NCBI GenBank assembly: GCA_904846265.1
Contig: CAJHAA010000004.1
Location: forward strand, 62,001 to 126,000
Direction of reading: 5' to 3'
Source: Psychrobacter immobilis
GTDB taxonomy: Bacteria; Pseudomonadota; Gammaproteobacteria; Pseudomonadales; Moraxellaceae
Length of the DNA: 64,000 nucleotides
How positions within the stretch are numbered: position 1 is the first letter of the stretch; every line of letters starts with the position of its first letter. The notes below the pieces were generated by a model. That model was not told the DNA's origin. It made no database searches and worked only from the letters and a program-made list of their open reading frames with translations. Made by a program: the position numbers and the translations under genes. Below are positions 9,250-21,500 of the stretch, one piece after another.

Positions 9250-11709
9250 ATGTCTGCCGATACCATCGCCCGCACCGCCTTTAAACAAGGTACCAAACCA
9301 CTTTACGACTACGATAAACATTGGGCAAGCTGCTACGAGCCAGCGCCTTATTTGCCTATGAGCCGCAAAGAGATGGACGATTTGGGCTGGGATGCCTGTG
9401 ATGTCATCATCATTTCAGGCGATGCATATGTCGATCATCCAAGCTTTGGTATGGCGATTATCGGTCGTCTACTAGAGTCACAAGGCTTTCGTGTGGGTAT
9501 CATTGCTCAGCCAGATTGGAAGAGCAAAGACGCGTTTATGGAATTGGGCAAACCTGTCTATGCTTACGGCGTGACCGCAGGCAACATGGACAGCATGATC
9601 AACCGCTATACCGCCGATCGCAAGATTCGTAGCGATGATGCGTACTCGCCGGGCAACGTGGCAAATAAACGCCCTGACCGCGCCGCTATCGTCTATAGCC
9701 AGCGCTGCCGTGAAGCTTATCCTGATGTGCCAATTATCCTAGGTGGTATCGAAGGCAGTCTACGCCGTATCGCTCATTATGATTACTGGTCGGACAAAGT
9801 CCGCCGTAGTATCTTGATGGATGCCCGTGCCGATGTTTTATTGTACGGTAATGCTGAGCGCGCCATCGTCGATGTGGTACATGGTCTGTCTAAAGGCTAT
9901 AGCTTTGAGCAAATGAGCAAATTGCGCGGTACCTCATATCTATTGACGCCAACGCGCCGCCATTGGCAAGACGATATGACCGAAGTTGCTAGTAATGACG
10001 TCGATACCGTGGGCCGTGTTGACCCGATTATCAATCCATATGTGATGACCGAAGACGTGGATCAATGCTCAATCGAGCAAGACAAACCCAGCGATTCACC
10101 AGTTGGGCAAGCGCTCTCAGGAATGGCTTCACAGTATCCGGGCTTTGTTTCTGAACCAGTTGCCAATAAAATTCTAAATGCTGAGCAAGTTGACGAAGAA
10201 ACGCAAGTGGTGCAAATGCGTGGTTTTGACAAGCCAATGACGGCGCGTAAGCATAAAATAAAAATGCCACCACGTGAAAAGACAGTCATTCGTCTGCCTG
10301 ATTATGAGCACGTCAAATCTGACCCTGTGTTGTACGCTCATGCCAGCCGTATCTTACATCTTGAGACCAATCCGGGTAATGCCCGTGCCCTCGTGCAACG
10401 TCATAGTAGTGGCGCTGGTAACTCACACACCTCCATCGATGTCTGGCTCAATCCACCACCGATTCCGCTCTCGACCGAAGAGATGGATTACGTCTTTGAT
10501 TTGCCGTACGCACGTTTGCCGCATCCAAGCTATGGCGATGCACGCATCCCTGCTTATGACATGATTAAGTTTTCGGTCAACATCATGCGCGGCTGTTTTG
10601 GTGGTTGTACTTTCTGCTCGATCACTGAGCACGAAGGACGCATTATCCAAAACCGCTCAGAAGAATCTATCCTACGTGAAGTCGAAGCGATTCGTGATAC
10701 CGCACCGAACTACACTGGCGTTATCTCTGACCTTGGCGGGCCAACGGCCAATATGTATCGTCTGAGCTGTAAAGATGAGACCATTGAAAAGAACTGCCGT
10801 AAGCCGTCTTGTGTCTATCCTGACGTCTGCGAAAACTTGATTACCGATCACAGTAATTTGACCAAACTATATCGCAAAGCCCGTGATATCAAAGGTGTGA
10901 AAAAGATTCTTATCGCCTCTGGCTTACGTTATGACTTGGCGGTAAAAGATCCAGAATACGTCAAAGAATTGGTCAGCCATCATGTCGGTGGTTATCTAAA
11001 AATTGCTCCTGAGCATTCAGAAGAAAACGTCTTATCTAAAATGATGAAGCCGGGCATGGGCAGCTATGATAAATTCAAAGCCATGTTTGAGCAGTACAGC
11101 CAAGAAGCTGGCAAAGAGCAATATCTAATTCCTTACTTTATCGCCGCGCATCCGGGCACAAAAGACGAGGATATGATGAACCTTGCACTATGGCTAAAAA
11201 GCCATGGCTACCGCGCTGACCAAGTACAAGCATTTTATCCAAGCCCAATGGCGACAGCGACCACCATGTATCATACGCACAAAGATCCACTGCATAAGAT
11301 CAGCCGTGATGAAGGTGACATGGATATCGTCAAATCGGGTAAGCAGCGCAAATTGCATAAAGCGTTCTTGCGCTATCACGATCCAAAAAACTGGGTATTA
11401 TTGCGTAAAGCTCTGCAAGACATGGGTCGTGGTGATTTGATTGGTAAAAACCGTGGTTGCTTAATCCCGCCGTTCAACGCCAGTTTAGAAGGGCGCGATG
11501 CGACACAAGACAGCTATCAATCGGCGCGTAAAAAGAACAGCCGCTTGGGTAATGATTCGGTGAAGCGTAATAATAATTCGTCAACCAATGGCGCATTCGC
11601 TAAAGGCGCTGCGGGTCAAAACACGGTCAGTAAAAATACCAAAAAGCACGTGAGTAAAGGCAATTTCCAAACCCAGCATACTGGTTTGCCACCGCGTAAA
11701 ACCAAGTAG
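9250..11709 (+). CDS. ygiQ: YgiQ family radical SAM protein
   Basis: An 819-aa iron-sulfur protein of the UPF0313/YgiQ family. An N-terminal B12-binding-like domain (residues about 45-200, [16 protein letters not shown]) precedes the radical-SAM core, whose cluster cysteines are C449, C453 and C456 in [11 protein letters not shown] further cysteine-containing insert ([15 protein letters not shown]) is typical of the family. The last 90 residues are lysine/asparagine-rich and probably disordered. The reaction of YgiQ proteins is not established. It is a single gene, with a hairpin upstream and a strong terminator downstream. Confidence 0.93.
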   Translation: MSADTIARTAFKQGTKPLYDYDKHWASCYEPAPYLPMSRKEMDDLGWDACDVIIISGDAYVDHPSFGMAIIGRLLESQGFRVGIIAQPDWKSKDAFMELGKPVYAYGVTAGNMDSMINRYTADRKIRSDDAYSPGNVANKRPDRAAIVYSQRCREAYPDVPIILGGIEGSLRRIAHYDYWSDKVRRSILMDARADVLLYGNAERAIVDVVHGLSKGYSFEQMSKLRGTSYLLTPTRRHWQDDMTEVASNDVDTVGRVDPIINPYVMTEDVDQCSIEQDKPSDSPVGQALSGMASQYPGFVSEPVANKILNAEQVDEETQVVQMRGFDKPMTARKHKIKMPPREKTVIRLPDYEHVKSDPVLYAHASRILHLETNPGNARALVQRHSSGAGNSHTSIDVWLNPPPIPLSTEEMDYVFDLPYARLPHPSYGDARIPAYDMIKFSVNIMRGCFGGCTFCSITEHEGRIIQNRSEESILREVEAIRDTAPNYTGVISDLGGPTANMYRLSCKDETIEKNCRKPSCVYPDVCENLITDHSNLTKLYRKARDIKGVKKILIASGLRYDLAVKDPEYVKELVSHHVGGYLKIAPEHSEENVLSKMMKPGMGSYDKFKAMFEQYSQEAGKEQYLIPYFIAAHPGTKDEDMMNLALWLKSHGYRADQVQAFYPSPMATATTMYHTHKDPLHKISRDEGDMDIVKSGKQRKLHKAFLRYHDPKNWVLLRKALQDMGRGDLIGKNRGCLIPPFNASLEGRDATQDSYQSARKKNSRLGNDSVKRNNNSSTNGAFAKGAAGQNTVSKNTKKHVSKGNFQTQHTGLPPRKTK

Positions 11710-12045
11710 TTAAAGCTCTTTATCTCAGTGATAAATATAGATACTTAAATGAGTGGCAAACACTTATTTAAGCTCATCAAAAAAGCGTCTATCGGTCAAA
11801 AGATCGATAGGCGCTTTTTTCCTTTGAAGCGGCTTATTTTTAATAAATTCATAATCAAAGCTCAAATACCGACCAAAACGCACCAAATGATGCGTTACAT
11901 TAGTCAGTGATTAAGTAACTTAATGAACACGTAACAAACAATTTCTAACATTCTTCGAGCGCTGTTTTCGTTACCATATGCGCTATATGCTTAACGCATT
12001 ATTAAAAATAAATACATTATGATTTTTATATCTTTGGAGAATGCC
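11710..12045 (+). other. Intergenic region after ygiQ
   Basis: 336 nt. The first 110 nt hold the ygiQ terminator. The rest is AT-rich and leads to the MliC-like gene, with GGAGA at 12036-12040 as its ribosome site. No gene or repeat seen. Confidence 0.4.
11779..11820 (+). terminator. Terminator of ygiQ
   Basis: GCGTCTATCG pairs with CGATAGGCGC (one G-T pair), extended by flanking A/T runs and ending in six T. Confidence 0.85.
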
Positions 12046-12459
12046 ATGAACACCCTAACTAAATTTGCTGTTGCGCTACCTACCCTTGCCTTATTAAGTG
12101 CTTGTGCGACCACGGCTCCTACTACGCCAAATGCATCAAACACGCCTGCATCAGAAAGCGTCACCGATGCCGCTTATGATCGTATGGCACCAGCACCTTA
12201 TACCTGTACTGACGACAGCACCATCATGGCTAAACAATCTATCAATAAAAAACAAGTGATGCTCAATGCGACCTTGCCTAAAGTAAAATGGGCTGAGCAA
12301 CCAATCATCTTAAATGGTGATGTACAAGGTGATACTGCAAGCTACGTTAATGAGTCAAATCCAGAAGCTGTCTATGCATGGCACATGAAAGGCGATAAAG
12401 GTATTTTTGCCATCAAATGGGCAAACGGTAAAGAATATCAAGTAAACTGCCAAATCTAG
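12046..12459 (+). CDS. Lipoprotein with MliC-like (lysozyme-inhibitor) C-terminus
   Basis: 137 aa from the ATG at 12046, 5 nt after GGAGA. The signal peptide ends LLSAC with the lipid cysteine at residue 20, then a threonine/proline/serine linker. The domain from about residue 50 opens YTCTDDST and ends KGDKGIFAIKW-ANGKEYQVNC, the spacing of two cysteines and the KGD motif seen in membrane-bound C-type lysozyme inhibitors (MliC/PliC). If correct, it protects peptidoglycan from host or predator lysozyme. The assignment rests on motif pattern only, and divergence is considerable. It is a single gene with its own terminator. Confidence 0.6.
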   Translation: MNTLTKFAVALPTLALLSACATTAPTTPNASNTPASESVTDAAYDRMAPAPYTCTDDSTIMAKQSINKKQVMLNATLPKVKWAEQPIILNGDVQGDTASYVNESNPEAVYAWHMKGDKGIFAIKWANGKEYQVNCQI

Positions 12460-12512
12460 TTAGCTAGCTATAAACAGCCTGCCAGTTTTAAAAAACCAGC
12501 GACATATACAAG

Positions 12513-12540
12513 ACAGTCATCATAGGATGGCTGTTTTTTT
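12513..12540 (+). terminator. Terminator of the MliC-like gene
   Basis: ACAGTCATC and GATGGCTGT form a 9-bp stem (one G-T) with loop ATAG, followed by eight T. Confidence 0.85.
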
Positions 12541-12725
12541 TGCGTATTGATTGAACAATATTGCATTGAATATCTGTATAAAAACTGACATCAAAACCAC
12601 AGATTCAGGTCAAGCATTGGTGAGAATGAACGGTTTGCTGCTTTTGTCTAGAGAAGCATCAAGAAACCTGTCAAAATAGCACTGACAGGACATTGTCTAT
12701 GATTAATAATACTAAGGATACGTCG

Positions 12726-13262
12726 ATGGCTAAGCGCTTAATGAATATGATAATCATCGCTACTGCCAGCATGTGGGCACTGGCTGGCTGCGACAACAAT
12801 GCTGAAACGGCCGCTCAAGCTTCTGAGCCAGCAGTGGCGACCGCAGACTCCTCAACGACAGCCACTAAGACTATCGACTGGGCTGTCATGGCGAGCGGTG
12901 AGAAGCCCGCTGACCCTGCCAATTATCAATATCCGTTTGCGCTTGATAGCCAAAATGTGCTCGACTACGCAGAGTATTTCAAGGTAGATAATGCCACTGC
13001 TCAACACAACCTCACTATCAGTATGGCAAGTAATGAGGCACTATCCAAAGCCTTGGATCAGCTCAGTGAAAGCTATGTCTCGCATGAGCTAACCGATGGC
13101 AATGAGATGAAACTTGTCATTCATACCACGCCTGATATCGCTGCCAGTAGCTATGATTATGTGCTGTCTGATGACTTTGCGAAAGGGTTGGTATTGCCTA
13201 TCGTGATACAGCCAGATGGTAAAAAAGGTGAAGCGAAGGCACATGGAGAGGTAGTGGAGTAA
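12726..13262 (+). CDS. Putative lipoprotein of unknown function
   Basis: 178 aa using the ATG at 12726, which has AAGGA 7 nt upstream; ATG 12699 and TTG 12693 are in frame but poorer. The signal peptide MAKRLMNMIIIATASMWALAGC gives a clean LAGC lipobox with cysteine 22. After an alanine/threonine linker comes a region of about 130 residues with no motif I recognise. It is likely exported and lipid-anchored. The downstream REP hairpin starts 8 nt after the stop. Confidence 0.7.
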   Translation: MAKRLMNMIIIATASMWALAGCDNNAETAAQASEPAVATADSSTTATKTIDWAVMASGEKPADPANYQYPFALDSQNVLDYAEYFKVDNATAQHNLTISMASNEALSKALDQLSESYVSHELTDGNEMKLVIHTTPDIAASSYDYVLSDDFAKGLVLPIVIQPDGKKGEAKAHGEVVE

Positions 13263-13270
13263 TTTAATTT

Positions 13271-13293
13271 GTAGGGTGCGCCCTGCGCACCTA
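13271..13293 (+). repeat. REP hairpin, left copy
   Basis: A 23-bp REP-like element: a 5' GTAG tetranucleotide, then GTGCGC and GCGCAC arms around CCT. Its reverse complement matches the right copy at 13888-13910 in 22 of 23 positions. The two copies bracket the RAYT gene head-to-head. Confidence 0.85.
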
Positions 13294-13324
13294 TAGAGTA
13301 TTAAAATTCATACGGTAAATATAA

Positions 13325-13879
13325 ATGTCACAATACATTCGTTCATACACGAAAGGTGCTACCTACTTTTTTACTTTGGTGTCATACGATCGAAGAAAAA
13401 TACTGTGTGAAGATGACTTCTTAAAAGCCTTTAAAAAAAGCATCAAACAAGTTCAACAACAATATCCTTTTAAAATCATTGCATGGGTACAACTACCCGA
13501 CCATCTACACTGTATTTGGAAAATGCCTACTGACGATGCTAATTATAGTATGCGTTGGTCGCAGATAAAACGATTAACCACCCAAGCCTGTCCGCAATAT
13601 CATTTACCAATAGATGTGTTAAGCCGTTCAAAAATTAAAAGAAGCGAAAGAGGTATTTGGCAACGTCGATTTTATGAACATGAAATAAAAGACGAAGCAG
13701 ACTTCATAAGGCATATGGATTATTTGCACTATAATCCTGTTAAGCATGGGTTAGTTAAAAATGTAGTAGACTGGCCATATTCGAGCTTTCATCGTTATGT
13801 GAAGCAAGGTGTTTATGCGGAAGACTGGGGTAATGAGTCAATTGGTTTTTCAGAGAGTTTTTCAGATAAATTAGAGTAG
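13325..13879 (+). CDS. REP-associated tyrosine transposase (RAYT)
   Basis: A 184-aa Y1/HUH single-strand endonuclease of the IS200-like TnpA-REP family. The HUH motif is LPDHLHCIW with H60 and H62, and the conserved helix YLHYNPVKHGL (residues 133-143) carries the candidate catalytic tyrosine. WQRRFYEHEI and the final WPYSSFHRY are RAYT hallmarks. It is a single copy flanked by inverted GTAG-type REP hairpins, which are the known recognition sequences of such enzymes. RAYTs are usually vertically maintained domesticated transposases rather than active ISs. It appears intact. Confidence 0.92.
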   Translation: MSQYIRSYTKGATYFFTLVSYDRRKILCEDDFLKAFKKSIKQVQQQYPFKIIAWVQLPDHLHCIWKMPTDDANYSMRWSQIKRLTTQACPQYHLPIDVLSRSKIKRSERGIWQRRFYEHEIKDEADFIRHMDYLHYNPVKHGLVKNVVDWPYSSFHRYVKQGVYAEDWGNESIGFSESFSDKLE

Positions 13880-13887
13880 TTTTTTTC

Positions 13888-13910
13888 TAGGTGCGCTGGG
13901 CGCACCCTAC
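13888..13910 (-). repeat. REP hairpin, right copy
   Basis: The inverted partner of 13271-13293, with GTGCGC-TGG-GCGCAC and a terminal CTAC (GTAG on the minus strand). It lies between the RAYT stop and the stop of the HNH-type gene, 5 nt from the latter. Confidence 0.85.
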
Positions 13911-13915
13911 GCTAA

Positions 13916-14974
13916 CTAATCAAAAACAGTAATTGAATGATATCCAAAATTTAACGGATACTCTGATACAACCTTCTCTCTTCCATTCAAGTCTTCTATC
14001 TCCCTCCAAAAGCTCCCATAAGGTTTAGGAGTTAACTTCAAAGATATCTCCTTTTTATTTATCGCTTTTTTAATATCCTTATCACAATACATAGGTATTT
14101 CAAAAATAGTATTTCCAAAACAGATGGTTCCTACATATTCAAAAAAATCTTCTTCTAACACTTCATTTTCAGATGTATCTTTACTTCTATGTAAAATACT
14201 TACATAAGGAGAGCTTAAGTTATTGTAAGGCATAAATGTAGAAACTACTTTTATAGGTATTTGATCTGAAATCTTATCCAACTTATCATCTATTAAAAAA
14301 TTTCTAACAACCTCAAAGTACATTCTATGCTCTCTAGGTAGTAAGCCATATAAAACCTTCATAAGCCCTTTATAAACATTTATAGGAGTATGTTTTGCTA
14401 TTTCACAAACGTAAGTAAACTCTTTATTCTTAAAGTTTAAATCTAAATTATCATTAATTGGTATAATATAACTACCTTTTTCTTCTGAAAACTCAAACCC
14501 CTTTTTTCCATTCTTGGAGTAAGAACTAATATACTTTCTCGTTTTGCCTTTTATTTTACTAAATACTCTGCGAGGTCTTAAATATTCACTAAGCTCTCTC
14601 TCTATAGTGTTGCCAAATTCTGAGTTGCACTGATCACACTCATCGTAATGTAATAAATACTTATTCCCTAAAAACTCTGGGATTACATGTGGTTTATTTT
14701 TAAAACTGACATCAGGTTCACTTTTTAAGCAAAATGCACATTTTTTAACACTTCCTTCAAAAGGATAAATATAAGTATCTCTATCTAGGCTAAGATAATC
14801 CCTATTGTCAAATATGGAAACATACTCTTCCATATTTTCTGCAATTTTTTTAGAAAGTCTTTTATGGCTCAGTCTATCACTAACTTTGTGCTTACTCTCA
14901 CTATAAGTTATTGGATAAGAAACCTCGGCATAATTAGAATATAGTTTCTTATATTTACTTATATCAGCATCCAT
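13916..14974 (-). CDS. HNH-nuclease-like protein, AT-rich, probably acquired
   Basis: 352 aa. Residues 79-117 form a zinc-binding HNH_5-like motif: C79-x2-C82, then H96-V-I-P-E-FLG, then C113-x2-C116-N117. That is the pattern of HNH endonucleases whose catalytic histidine follows the first CxxC. The rest (residues 130-352) has no recognisable domain. The gene is conspicuously AT-rich with rare-codon-like usage compared with its neighbours. Its ATG lies 3 nt after the ligA stop, with GGGGAG inside the last ligA codons as ribosome site, so it can be translated from the ligA message. Its end abuts a REP hairpin. A role in defence or genome conflict is possible, but no partner gene is present. 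Confidence 0.7.
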   Translation of the reverse strand: MDADISKYKKLYSNYAEVSYPITYSESKHKVSDRLSHKRLSKKIAENMEEYVSIFDNRDYLSLDRDTYIYPFEGSVKKCAFCLKSEPDVSFKNKPHVIPEFLGNKYLLHYDECDQCNSEFGNTIERELSEYLRPRRVFSKIKGKTRKYISSYSKNGKKGFEFSEEKGSYIIPINDNLDLNFKNKEFTYVCEIAKHTPINVYKGLMKVLYGLLPREHRMYFEVVRNFLIDDKLDKISDQIPIKVVSTFMPYNNLSSPYVSILHRSKDTSENEVLEEDFFEYVGTICFGNTIFEIPMYCDKDIKKAINKKEISLKLTPKPYGSFWREIEDLNGREKVVSEYPLNFGYHSITVFD

Positions 14975-14977
14975 ACC

Positions 14978-17077
<2,100 letters not shown>

Positions 17078-17129
17078 TTATTTGCAATTCAAGATGCCGA
17101 TATGATAACAAGTTTGTAGGATGCTCGGA

Positions 17130-17237
17130 TATAGTCGTTCCTATATAAATTAGATACTGTGTCAGGCTCGCTCAGTCTACTATGTGTAGTACTTTCACTC
17201 ACCTTCCTTGTATCTAAATTATCTTGAACCGACTCTA
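17130..17237. repeat. 108-bp MITE-like element, copy 1
   Basis: An intergenic element with imperfect terminal inverted repeats (TATAGTCG at the left, CGACTCTA at the right). A second copy of exactly the same length lies at 40670-40777. Shared internal blocks include CCTATATAAAT, TGTCAGGCT and TCAGTCTACTAT; by eye roughly seven in ten positions agree. There is no coding capacity, so mobilisation would need a transposase in trans. Confidence 0.75.
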
Positions 17238-17261
17238 GCATTTTGCAGAAACTAAAGCCCA

Positions 17262-17304
17262 TTAAAAAAGGCAAATAACGTCAATCGCTATTTGCCTTTT
17301 TTAA
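17262..17304. terminator. Terminator between zipA and ligA
   Basis: A perfect 16-bp inverted repeat (arms 17262-17277 and 17289-17304, core AAGGCAAATA) with A and T runs; it ends the zipA transcript and works in both directions in principle. Confidence 0.88.
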
Positions 17305-17357
17305 TACTGCTAATATGAATCAGCTTTTATTGATCAACCTGTATTCATACATTAAAA

Positions 17358-18374
17358 CTAACCTTCATAATCGCGGACTTGATTACGCAATTGCTGCTTG
17401 TATTCAGGGGTGATTGGTTCGTTCTCTTCATCGAGCATAATGGCGTCCAAATCACTTGCCATCATATAAGCGATGCTCATCATACTATCGAAGCTACGCA
17501 GCGCTTGTGGATGCGGCAAAGATAAGAATACTACCACGCCATTATAAGTATTGGTCGCCACGCTATGCGGATCAAAAGGCGCGATGCCACTATCAGTGAT
17601 ACCCATCATGCTAAACCATAGCATACCGGTGCCGTCTTTTTGCTCATAACGATGGAACATATTCATCGCGCCATAGCGCAGACCATACTTATCAATTAAT
17701 GCCAATAAATCACGTCCACGGATAATCGCGGCTGGGCGGTCGCGATATTGATGCGGCAAGATAGTGATATTAATGTTGTCTTTGGCATTGATGAGTGGAC
17801 CGTTTTGCGCTTCATCCACTGGCTCTGATAAATGCTGATCGAGTATCGGACTGTTATTATCGAAGCTTGGCTCGTCTGCGGTATCAATAGAGGGCATCAA
17901 GCTGTCAGTTGCAGACATCAAGCTTGAAAACGCATCCTGCTCTTGCTCGATATGCATCTGCTCAGCGGCTTCTGCAAACTCGCTGTTGTCAGCACGCTGC
18001 TGCTCTGCTTGCCAGCGCACATAGTCAGCATCATCTATTGTGCCAGTATCGCTGTCATTAACATCCGCATGCCCAGCTGTCAGCTGCGTATCAACATGGG
18101 TATGAGGTTGAGTCAAAGGCTCGTCTTCGACCACCGCATTTAGATAACTGCGATCAGGGGCGATACTTGTTTCGCCAGCGACTGTATCGTCTAAGTCTGG
18201 CTGATCGACGATATTGCGTTCATGGCGCGGTATGATAGGAATACCGTTTTTATCATAATTGACCGCTACCGCTTCAGCATTATTGCGGCGCTTAAAGCTA
18301 CGAATGACCATAAATAGCCCTGCAAGCATGATAAATGCGGCAATGGCAATCAATATAAACTGAATAGCGGTCAT
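17358..18374 (-). CDS. zipA: Cell division protein ZipA
   Basis: 338 aa. An N-terminal membrane anchor (residues 4-25, FILIAIAAFIMLAGLFMVI) and a short basic stretch are followed by an acidic flexible linker of about 170 residues. The C-terminal FtsZ-binding domain runs from residue about 200, with INITILPHQ, IIRGRDLLALIDKYGLRYGAMNMFHRY and GVVVFLSLPHP. It tethers FtsZ to the inner membrane in the early divisome. The smc-zipA-ligA order is typical for Moraxellaceae and pseudomonads. The linker composition is acidic rather than proline/glutamine-rich. Confidence 0.92.
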   Translation of the reverse strand: MTAIQFILIAIAAFIMLAGLFMVIRSFKRRNNAEAVAVNYDKNGIPIIPRHERNIVDQPDLDDTVAGETSIAPDRSYLNAVVEDEPLTQPHTHVDTQLTAGHADVNDSDTGTIDDADYVRWQAEQQRADNSEFAEAAEQMHIEQEQDAFSSLMSATDSLMPSIDTADEPSFDNNSPILDQHLSEPVDEAQNGPLINAKDNINITILPHQYRDRPAAIIRGRDLLALIDKYGLRYGAMNMFHRYEQKDGTGMLWFSMMGITDSGIAPFDPHSVATNTYNGVVVFLSLPHPQALRSFDSMMSIAYMMASDLDAIMLDEENEPITPEYKQQLRNQVRDYEG

Positions 18375-18588
18375 AAGAGATACATCCTAATATATGACAA
18401 AAGGGAATACATAAGAGGGAATAAATGGCAATAGTCTAGCATGGCTAATGAATATCGTCACCATATAGTCATCGTTTACCGTGAGGCTGACACACTTGCG
18501 TGACGTTGTCATATTGGCACATCATTTCTAACTATACCACTGACAACTGCTACCAGTTATCAATTATTTTTGCTATTTAGCGCTGCTC

Positions 18589-21500
18589 TTAATCAGAAAG
18601 GTAAAGCGCTGCCTCATCGAGTGACACACTGACCAAGGTAGAAATCCCTGCGCTTGGCATGGTCACGCCTTTTAACTCATCGGCAATCTGCATCGTTAAT
18701 TTATTATGGCTGATAAAGATAAACTGCAAATCGTCTGCTAATTCATGAATGAGACTGGTAAAGCGGGCGACGTTGGCGTCATCAAGTGGTGCATCCACTT
18801 CATCTAGCACACAAAATGGCGCGGGATGCTGCTTAAATATCGCAAAAATCAAACTCAGTGCAGTAAGCGTCTTCTCACCGCCTGAAAGCACAGCGAGGCG
18901 GCTATTACGTTTGCCCTTTGGCTGTGCCATCAAGGTTAGCCCTGCCCGCCACTGTTCTGATTTTGGCGCACTAACAGGCATATCATCCGTATTGAGCGTT
19001 AAACTGGCCTGCCCGCCACCAAACACTTTGGCAAATAAATTGGCAAGCTCAATATTGACGGCATCGAGCGTCTGCATAAATAGCGTCTTGGTGGTCTCAT
19101 CAATCGAAGCAATCGCCTCCGTTAACGTCTGCATACTCGCAGCAATATCGGCGGTCTGCTGCGAGAGTGGTTGTAGGCGCTCATTAACTTCTGCCAACTC
19201 TGCCACGGCAGCGAGATTGACCGCGCCAATTTTACTTAGCTGCTGCTCAATCTTACTATGCTCAGCCTCAAGCTCAGTGATTTTATCTGGGCGCACGCGG
19301 CGATCATGAGCGATAAAATCTGCCAATAAGTTTGAAACGCTCATCACTTGTTGCTGATGCTGTGGGTGCTGCGCTATGTCCGATTGTGCTTTATATTTAT
19401 GACTCACCTTATAATAAGCATCTAGCGCTTCTTGCGTATGGCTACTAGCATCCTCTAATTTTGCAGCGCTTAATGCCAACTTGGTCGAGTGATTGGCAAG
19501 CGCATTTTGCTGGGTTTGCAGTGTGTTTTGCAAGGTATCTAGCTCAACCTGCTGCTGATTGTATTCTTGCTTGAGCACCGTTAATGCGGTCTCGCGCCCT
19601 GTTGATATAGCCTGCTGCTCATCGCGCGCGGTCTGTGCTATTTGCAATGCAGCTTGCAGTGCTGGCAGCCTATTTTGCTGCTGCTCATGACGCGTCTTTA
19701 GATTTTGCTCGCTTTGTAGCGACTTATCAAATTGCGCATTTGCCCGAGTAAGACTACTGACACTGTGTTCTAAACGCATTTCGCTCTGTTGAATACGAAG
19801 TTGCAAGGCTTGCCAAGCGTCATCATCTGCTTGACGGGTACGACTTAGCTCACTGCGCTCAGCTTGTAATTGCTGAGTTGCCGCACGAGCATCGGCGATT
19901 TGTGGCGTTAGCGCTGCTATTTTGTTTTGGATATCTTGCTGCTCATGATTGAGCGATTGTTGTTCCTGCACCAGCTCCTGTTGCTCTTGCTCGAGGGCTG
20001 CTTTATCAGCATTGAGACGTTGGCTGTCCGCTTGCAAACGTTCAGCGTTGGCGCGCTCGGTAGTGAGCTTTTGCTGATATTGATGTTTATCGCGAGTTAA
20101 TTGCTCAGCTTGCGCGCGCGTTTCTTCTAAGCTAACTGTTAATGCATCATAGTTACGCTGGTCTTTTGTAATCGCTTTTTTCTGCGCTTCTATTTTGTTC
20201 TCAAAATCATCGAGCAAGTCTTCTAACGCTTGCAAACGGCTGCGCTGCTGCAAACGCTGGGTTAAAAATTGACTGTTGCTGTTATTGCTACCATTTTGTC
20301 CATCTTGCGCACCAGCAAATTTGCTTAAATTCATCGTACCCTGACGACTGATAAGCCAGCCGTCAGTCGTGAGTAAAATAGCTGACGATGGCAATGCTTT
20401 TAAAATCTCAGCAAGCGCTTCTAACGTTTGCCTATTATCTGTCTCAGGCTGTGTAATATATAAATAGCACTGCTGCCAAAGCGCTAAGTTCGGTGCGCTA
20501 ATCAGCTGTGATAAAGGCAATATTGCTTCAACCAAGTTATCTGGCAAATCGCTGATAAATGGCGTTGAATCTGTACCATTTGTCTGAGCAGATAGCCACA
20601 AGCTGTGACCTGTCTCTAATAGGGTTTTATCGTTTGCACTAGCAGCCGTGTTTCGTGCCGTTTGATAAGTAAACAGATTGGCAAAGTCATGCTCAAGCAC
20701 CTGCCATAAACTGTGCGGTTTCTCAGAGTCATCGCTCGCGTTATCAACATTTAGTTGATAAGTTTGGTTAGAAACCAGCACATGGCTGTCTAACCATAAT
20801 GCCAACACACTATCAAGTAGCTCTGCATGCTGCTGCCCTTTTGCGCTTAACTCAATCTGATCACGTAAAGTTGTAATGGTCAATTGACTATAGTCGCTGA
20901 CTATTTTGCTTTCTAAATCACTTTTAACATCAGCAGTTTTTGCATGAACGAGTGGTTGCGATTTTGATGTCGGCTTAGAATACAAAATCTGATGCAAAGT
21001 ATCGTACTCGCCTGCCAATACGGCGTGGCGCTTCTCACTCTCGCTAAGCTCACGCTGCTGCGTGTGTAATTGCTGCTGTAAATCCTGCGCTTGCGGTTGT
21101 AGCTCAGACAGTCGCTCATCGACGCTGTCTTGTTGGCGTTCAATCTGATGCAATTGTTTGTTTAGCTCGGCAACTTGCGCCACTAATGTCTGCTGCAAAT
21201 TATTCGTATCAGAATTATCTTGCAAACCAGCACTTGCAACTGGTGATAGCGACTGTTGGAGTTGCTGCCATAAATGCTGCCAATTTTGCTGACGGCGCTG
21301 CCATTTTTCATGGTTTTGCTGATGGCGTTTTTGTGCTTGGTTATTAATGGCTTGCTGTTGTTCTAGCATGCGAGCTTCATCCTGCAAGCGTGATAGCTGA
21401 TTTTGCGCGTCATGGTAGGCGCGCTGTAATGGTTGCTCGTTGCGTTTATGCGCTTTACGTTTATTCATTAATTCATTGAGCTTAGGACGCAATCCTTCTA

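Noticed and set aside
12693..12725. Earlier TTG/ATG starts for the lipoprotein
   Set aside because: The ATG at 12726 has a better ribosome site and yields a compact signal peptide with LAGC.
13271..13910. Possible CRISPR or IS with terminal repeats
   Set aside because: Only two inverted hairpins, no spacers; the enzyme and GTAG hairpins fit a RAYT/REP unit instead.
17089..17274. 61-codon open frame between zipA and ligA
   Set aside because: It is made up of the MITE-like element and a terminator arm.
18749..19309. 186-codon open frame opposite smc
   Set aside because: It is antisense to the conserved SMC head; serine/alanine-rich composition is what the reverse of that gene yields.
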